This document shows, in pieces, positions 59,755 through 64,000 of a stretch of DNA of 64,000 nucleotides. Below the pieces are notes generated by a model. The model was not told the origin of the DNA and did no database searches. It was given only the letters and a program-made list of their open reading frames with translations. Position numbers and translations under genes: made by a program. The DNA is from Augochlora pura (taxonomy: Eukaryota > Arthropoda > Insecta > Hymenoptera > Halictidae): NCBI RefSeq assembly GCF_028453695.1, contig NC_135774.1:3782001-3846000 (forward strand). Reading direction: 5' to 3'. Numbering within the stretch: position 1 is the stretch's first letter; the number at the start of each line of letters is the position of its first letter.

Positions 59755-59935
59755 ATGGAGCCGCCTCGGCAGGAAAGCAGTGACTTCGAAGTCATGGAGA
59801 GATTCAGTCCACCAGCAGCGTCGCTCAAAAAAAGAATCAGTCCACCGATCGCGTGGAACCTCGGCCTGAGCAGCCCCAAGGAGCCGAAATTGTACAAGGT
59901 GCTGCTGCTAGGCCTTCAGGGCGTCGGTAAAACTG
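59755..59935 (+). CDS. Atypical Ras-like GTPase (RERG/RASL11-like), exon 1
   Basis: ATG at 59755 (ATCGATGG context). The first 46 residues are a Pro/Ser-rich extension (MEPPRQESSDFEVMERF, SPPAASLKKR) followed by the first strand and P-loop LYKVLLLGLQGVGKT (GxxxxGKT, residues 53-60). The exon ends ACT G|GTAAAA, phase 1, inside the P-loop helix. The four exons sum to 723 nt with compatible phases, giving 240 residues. The Ras fold binds GTP/GDP; the subgroup resembles RERG and RASL11, small GTPases with roles in growth control, by sequence pattern only. Confidence 0.85.
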
Positions 59936-60085
59936 GTAAAAACGACAAATCAAACTGTTGCTAACCTTTCCCACCCCTTTGCCACCGTATGCAACTACGC
60001 GCGATCGAGTCAATGTCGCTGGAATCGTCCATCTGCGAGCGAGTACTTATTCCGCGATCGCGATTCAATCGTTTCGATTGTCCAG

Positions 60086-60308
60086 CACTGGCGGTTCGGT
60101 TCGCGACAAAGAGGTTCATAGGCGAGTACGACTGCAGCACCGAGAGAATCTACAAGGTTGATAACTTCCTGGACGCTTCGTGGGAACTGACTGACCCGCC
60201 GGGGTTCCTGCCACCCCCAACCGAGTTCAAGCTGCGATTGGCTGATGCCATAATACTCGTTTACTCTGTCTCGGACCGTGTCAGCTTCGACGAAACCTAT
60301 CGGCTACG
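60086..60308 (+). CDS. Atypical Ras-like GTPase, exon 2 (switch regions)
   Basis: Acceptor GATTGTCCAG ends at 60085. The joined codon G|CA gives GKT-A-LAVRFATKRFIGEY, the standard Ras sequence after the P-loop. The switch I region is YDCSTERIY (Thr79 may replace the usual effector Thr). The G3 motif is LTDPPGF (Asp97, Gly100 of DxxG), so the residue after Gly is Phe, not the catalytic Gln61 of Ras. ADAIILVYSVSD is the fourth strand. Donor CG|GTGAGA at 60309, phase 2. Loss of Gln61 predicts very slow intrinsic GTP hydrolysis (inference). The RASL11 group is known for DTPG in place of DTAGQ. Confidence 0.88.
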
Positions 60309-61244
60309 GTGAGAATTGATTTCTTTATAAAGCTGCACAGCTACCTCCATTACATTTTGGCGATTTTTGCATAGTGAATAGTTTTGCGGTTGCTAGGCTT
60401 ATGGAGTTAATCAGAATGTTTATTCTGAAATTTACCGTTATTCAGATTACATGTAAATGTTTATTTCATTTTTGTATCGTGTGTACAGCGGTGTGAATAA
60501 TTATGGGCTCAAAGTTTTATGTTTTTAGTGATATTTAAACAAACATTGAACGATATATTTTTATATTCTCATTTTCTAGATTTTTTCTTAATTCTTTTTT
60601 TCTTGATAAATATTACTTTGAGTTTATATCTGCTTATAGTACCGTAGATGGTCTCTTTCTTCATCCTCTTTCTTCAAGGATAAAATTTGTTAACAACAAA
60701 CTGTCGACTGATTTTTAACACAAACAGGTAAAAAGCAATACATCAGAAATAAAAGTTGCCAACTCTTCGACCTTGAATAAATCAGTTAAGGTCAATTATG
60801 CGGCATCCTGATTAAAATGTTTTCCACTAAACCGAAGGTGTAGGATCGATCTAGTTAGTCACGTGGCATTTATCTTTTTTACATCCTACGTATATATAAC
60901 TGAACGATATATATTGTATCATTGTACATATTGAACAATCTATAAGGAGAGTTGCTTTTAAAGTACAGAGGAACGTGAACGTGTTCATCAATCAATGGTG
61001 GGCGAAGCGTTCAAAGCAGTGAAAGAGAAGACGAACTATTGCGAGAGTGTAAGAGAGGAAGAAAGTTATTGAATAATCCTATACCGTACACCTTAGCTTG
61101 CAATCTAGTAACCGATTTAACCCCTCGCAGTATAACAATTTGCTAGAGTTGTAACAAAGTTTTTGCAAGTAACTTACTAGGTATAAATTTTATATATTTA
61201 TTCTAAATTGAAACAGAATTTGATTTGATATTATATTATTTCTT

Positions 61245-61420
61245 ATATTATATACGATACGATACTATACGATACTACACTATACCATGCTATACTATAA
61301 TATAGTATACCATGCTATACTATAATATAGTATACCATGCTATAATATAATATAGTATACTATACTATACTACGCTATACTATTCTACACAATATTATTC
61401 TATACTATGCTATACTAATG
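61245..61420. repeat. ~25-bp self-complementary AT tandem repeat (TATACTATAATATAGTATA)
   Basis: Units of ACCATGCTATACTATAATAT plus AGTAT, each a near-perfect palindrome, in the second intron of the Ras-like gene's coding part. The array could form cruciforms. Confidence 0.85.
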
Positions 61421-62070
61421 CAGAAGTGGTTATAAAACGAAAGCTCTACGATTTTATTCGCCAATCCAATAGATACAAAATGTCGCCTTAAATACGCATG
61501 AACAATTCGCTGAACAATCAACGCGACGAAATTAATCTTTCAACAGTTTTTCCTTCACGAAATTTTGTACAGCGTAAATCGCATTACGAAGTGGTTACGC
61601 CAGATTAAATCCTTTAGGATCATAATAAATCAAAAATTAGAAATCCGAAATTCCTTGATGTTTATCCAGTTTTATATCCTATTTCAAACGACATACTCGC
61701 CCCTGAGTTACCCCACTGTTTTGACTGTGGAGGCGACAATGTTTGGACAGTGAAGGTCGCGAATAGATAAAAGCATAGCGCCTGTCAGCACAATTGTCTC
61801 GATCAGGGAAGAGAGAATGGAACATCAGCCGAGGTCTTCACCCCATTCAGAGTGATGTACGTAAGTACCCGTGAAGAAACAATTTCGGTAAGCGCGAGGG
61901 AAATAGAATATGGCGGATGAGATCGTTTGAGGTCTAGCCAGCCAATTAATATCGTGTCGATGATAGTCAGAGACTGATATACAGTGATACGCTCGTCGGA
62001 AGAGTACGACGAATTATCGTGGTTTAAGCGGATGGTCCGTTAATTCCGATAGCGATTGCGTTGATTCCAG

Positions 62071-62257
62071 ATTTTTGGTGTCGCACGCGAAGAAAACTAG
62101 AAAGGTGCCACCAGTAGTGGTGCTAATCGGGAACAAGTCGGACCTGTCGTACACGCCGGGCGAAAGGGTCGTCTCCACCTCGGAAGGACGGCAAAGGGCA
62201 GAGCAGATCGAGGCACACTCCTTCCACGAGATCTCCGTCCGGGAATCCGTCGAACAA
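62071..62257 (+). CDS. Atypical Ras-like GTPase, exon 3 (NKSD)
   Basis: Acceptor GTTGATTCCAG ends at 62070. The completed codon CG|A gives YRLRFLVSHAKK, then VPPVVVLIGNKSDL with the G4 motif NKxD (residues 156-159). The G5 position is occupied by HEISVRE, where Ras has ETSA. The donor CAA|GTAATT at 62258 (phase 0) is chosen because reading on gives a tail unlike Ras, whereas splicing to 62507 gives a coherent helix. The unspliced frame would continue to 62458. Confidence 0.85.
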
Positions 62258-62506
62258 GTAATTCGTTTCACCTTGAACTTACTCCGAACAATCGTTCCGA
62301 TCTCCTCGACGCTATCTTTATCTAGTTCACCATGTTTTCAATTCCATTTTTGCAATAATTATCGCTCGCACATATTTTTTTACCTACCCCATAAAGAATG
62401 CTTCTTGCGACCTCCAGGCACAAGATGGCGCTTGCGCAGGAGGACTCGCTATCTCTAACTTCTTTCTAAACTCTGCTATATCTAAGCAGAGCACTAACGA
62501 AACCAG

Positions 62507-62638
62507 ATTAAAGAGATCAGCGCGAAATCGCTGGTCAGGCGCCTCACAGTGGGTCAGTTTGAAGAATTCAGTGGCAAGTTGTTAGAACTTTCGAAACATT
62601 CGAGATATTACAATGAAATTTTCGCTAAAAACAATTAA
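62507..62638 (+). CDS. Atypical Ras-like GTPase, terminal exon
   Basis: Acceptor CTAACGAAACCAG ends at 62506. The phase-0 frame reads IKEISAKSLVRRLTVGQ, then FEEFSGKLLELSKHSRYY, ending FAKNN and TAA at 62636-62638. There is no C-terminal CAAX cysteine, so membrane anchoring by prenylation is not expected; RERG-type proteins also lack it. Two polyadenylation signals follow (AATAAA at 62695 and 62705). Confidence 0.75.
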   Translation: MKEISAKSLVRRLTVGQFEEFSGKLLELSKHSRYYNEIFAKNN

Positions 62639-62694
62639 AAAGTAGTCATAGCTTACAGTTACTGATAATTCAATATTTCTTGCGCTTGTTAAAC

Positions 62695-62710
62695 AATAAA
62701 TTTCAATAAA
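62695..62710 (+). terminator. Polyadenylation signals of the Ras-like gene
   Basis: Two AATAAA hexamers 57 and 67 bp past the stop codon, both on the gene's strand. Confidence 0.75.
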
Positions 62711-62929
62711 ACTGTATTCCTATTTTCGATTTAAAAAAGTATTGTTTATTCATTGTTCTACGAACTACGTTATACTTTTTAAATACGTATTTCATATTTA
62801 CGTTTTATACGTGGAACGTTTTATGGAATACTCGCGGTCGAATGTTCCCGTGAGGGACGTACGACGCGGTCTTCTTCAAACAATTATAACTTCCAAATTG
62901 GTTTGTGTAGAGACATTCGTAGTTTGATC

Positions 62930-63430
62930 ATAAGACATTCCGGATATCTTAAAGACGACTTGTTTCAGTCATTAAAACGATGTCTAATTCGGGACGTCTT
63001 TAAGCTGTCTTTAAGTCGTCTGCTTCGGGGTGTCCTAAATCCGTCTTTAACTCAGCTTTGAGCTGCCTTTAAGCCATCTTTAATCTGGCTTTGAGCTGTC
63101 TTTAAGTTGTCTTTAAGATGTCTATTATGGGATGTCTTTAAGTCGTCTCTAAATCGTTTTTAAGATGTTTGTTATGGAATGTTTCTAAGCCGACTTTAAG
63201 ATGTCTGTTATCAGACGTCTGTAAGTTGTCTGTAAGATGTCTGTTATGGGATATCTTCAAGCCGTCTGTAAGATGTCTGTTATGGGATATCTTTAAGCCG
63301 TCTTTAAGTCATCTTTAAGTCGTCTCTAAATCGACTTTAAGAACGAATCGTCTTTAACGTCTAAAAGAAGACATCTTAAAGACATCCATTACAGAGCGTA
63401 AAACGTGTAGACTTAAAATGGACGTAAAAT
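62930..63430. repeat. Degenerate ~12-bp repeat array (GTCTTTAAGTC/ATGTCTGTTATGGGAT)
   Basis: About 40 variants of GTCTTTAAG(C/T)(C/T)GTC, with a longer higher-order phrase AAGATGTCTGTTATGGGATA repeated several times. It begins about 290 bp after the Ras-like stop. The same word family occurs at 34845-35015. Confidence 0.88.
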
Positions 63431-63639
63431 GGACGTCTTTGAAACATCCAGTACTTATTAATAAGTTGTGTGCAGTTATAAAGAATGTACAAAAATTCCA
63501 CCCGCTACAAGAATGCAGTCAATCTTTCTCAAATATTCCATCCATATTCAAAATAATAGTAACTGCATTTTGAATATATTCCCAAAATTGATCTTCTGTG
63601 TCTACCGTATTTTTACGAAGCAACGCTTACATAAATTCT

Positions 63640-63754
63640 GAGCGCTTTCCAACAAAGCATTTCCGGACACAAGTTTATATAAACATTTTCTCATACATTT
63701 GACCTCAATAACATATGGTATAAGCGCGGCCCTATTCTTTCCGGACACCCTGTA
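63640..63754 (-). mobile_element. Terminal fragment of a Tc1/mariner-type element (ACAGGGTGTCCGG end)
   Basis: TTTCCGGACACCCTGTATA near 63738-63756 is a TA-flanked terminus of the kind seen in Tc1/mariner elements. TTTCCGGACACAAG at 63660 may be a subterminal copy. No transposase is visible. Confidence 0.4.
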
Positions 63755-64000
63755 TAAAACGGAACCCAGTTGGACTGCTTATCAAGCCGGAGCGAAACGT
63801 GTCAAATCTGTGCTTATAATTGAATATCAGTGAATGTTTATAATTAACTATCGCTGAAAAAACTTGGAACGACACGATAAAAGTACAATAAAAACATGCA
63901 CGACGTTCCGACAAAAATAATTCCATTCGGTATTCAATCAAGAAGCTCGCTATCTTCGACTTAGGTCGCTAGCTGAAAAAGAAACAATATCTCTGCGCTG

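Overview
This is a gene-poor, AT-rich nuclear window from an insect, most likely a hymenopteran (bee or ant type). The grounds are spliced genes with GT-AG introns, an arthropod-type insulin-like peptide gene, degraded Tc1/mariner transposons of kinds common in bees and ants, many minisatellites, CpG-rich islands in AT-rich DNA, and a 100-N scaffold gap. The species cannot be fixed from sequence alone. No rRNA, tRNA, CRISPR or bacterial-type operon was seen.

Three genes can be assembled by splice logic. (1) On +, exons 1102-1409 and 2342-2530 join in phase 0 and encode the C-terminal part of an unrecognised, probably secreted protein with YPGM repeats; its start lies upstream of position 1102 and was not found. 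(2) On -, exons 19886-19561, 13339-13087 and 10908-10855 join in compatible phases into a 210-residue insulin-like/IGF-like precursor. It has no dibasic sites between B and A chains and has a long basic C-terminal extension. (3) On +, exons 59755-59935, 60086-60308, 62071-62257 and 62507-62638 join exactly into a 240-residue atypical Ras-like GTPase (RERG/RASL11-like) with no Gln61 equivalent and no CAAX box.

The rest is mostly repeats. 1870-8150 holds minisatellites, a mariner inserted in an 8-bp array, a 46-bp-stem hairpin, and two degenerate tandem arrays. 10.1-20.9 kb is the IGF-like gene with GC-rich flanks, a 14-bp minisatellite and a mariner relic in its first intron. 21.8-28.1 kb holds a foldback region, a cluster of five E-boxes, a Tc1 relic, and a long inverted repeat with arms of about 350 bp broken by the scaffold gap. 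32.7-33.4 kb is a solo LTR. 35.9-40.2 kb is a train of three different Tc1/mariner-superfamily elements, all with dead transposases, two of which share one TA target site. Across the window run short elements bounded by TTAA with ends like TTAACCCTTTG, which look like piggyBac-type MITEs.

The three genes do not form an evident pathway. The IGF-like hormone and the Ras-like GTPase are about 40 kb apart and I infer no functional link from proximity.
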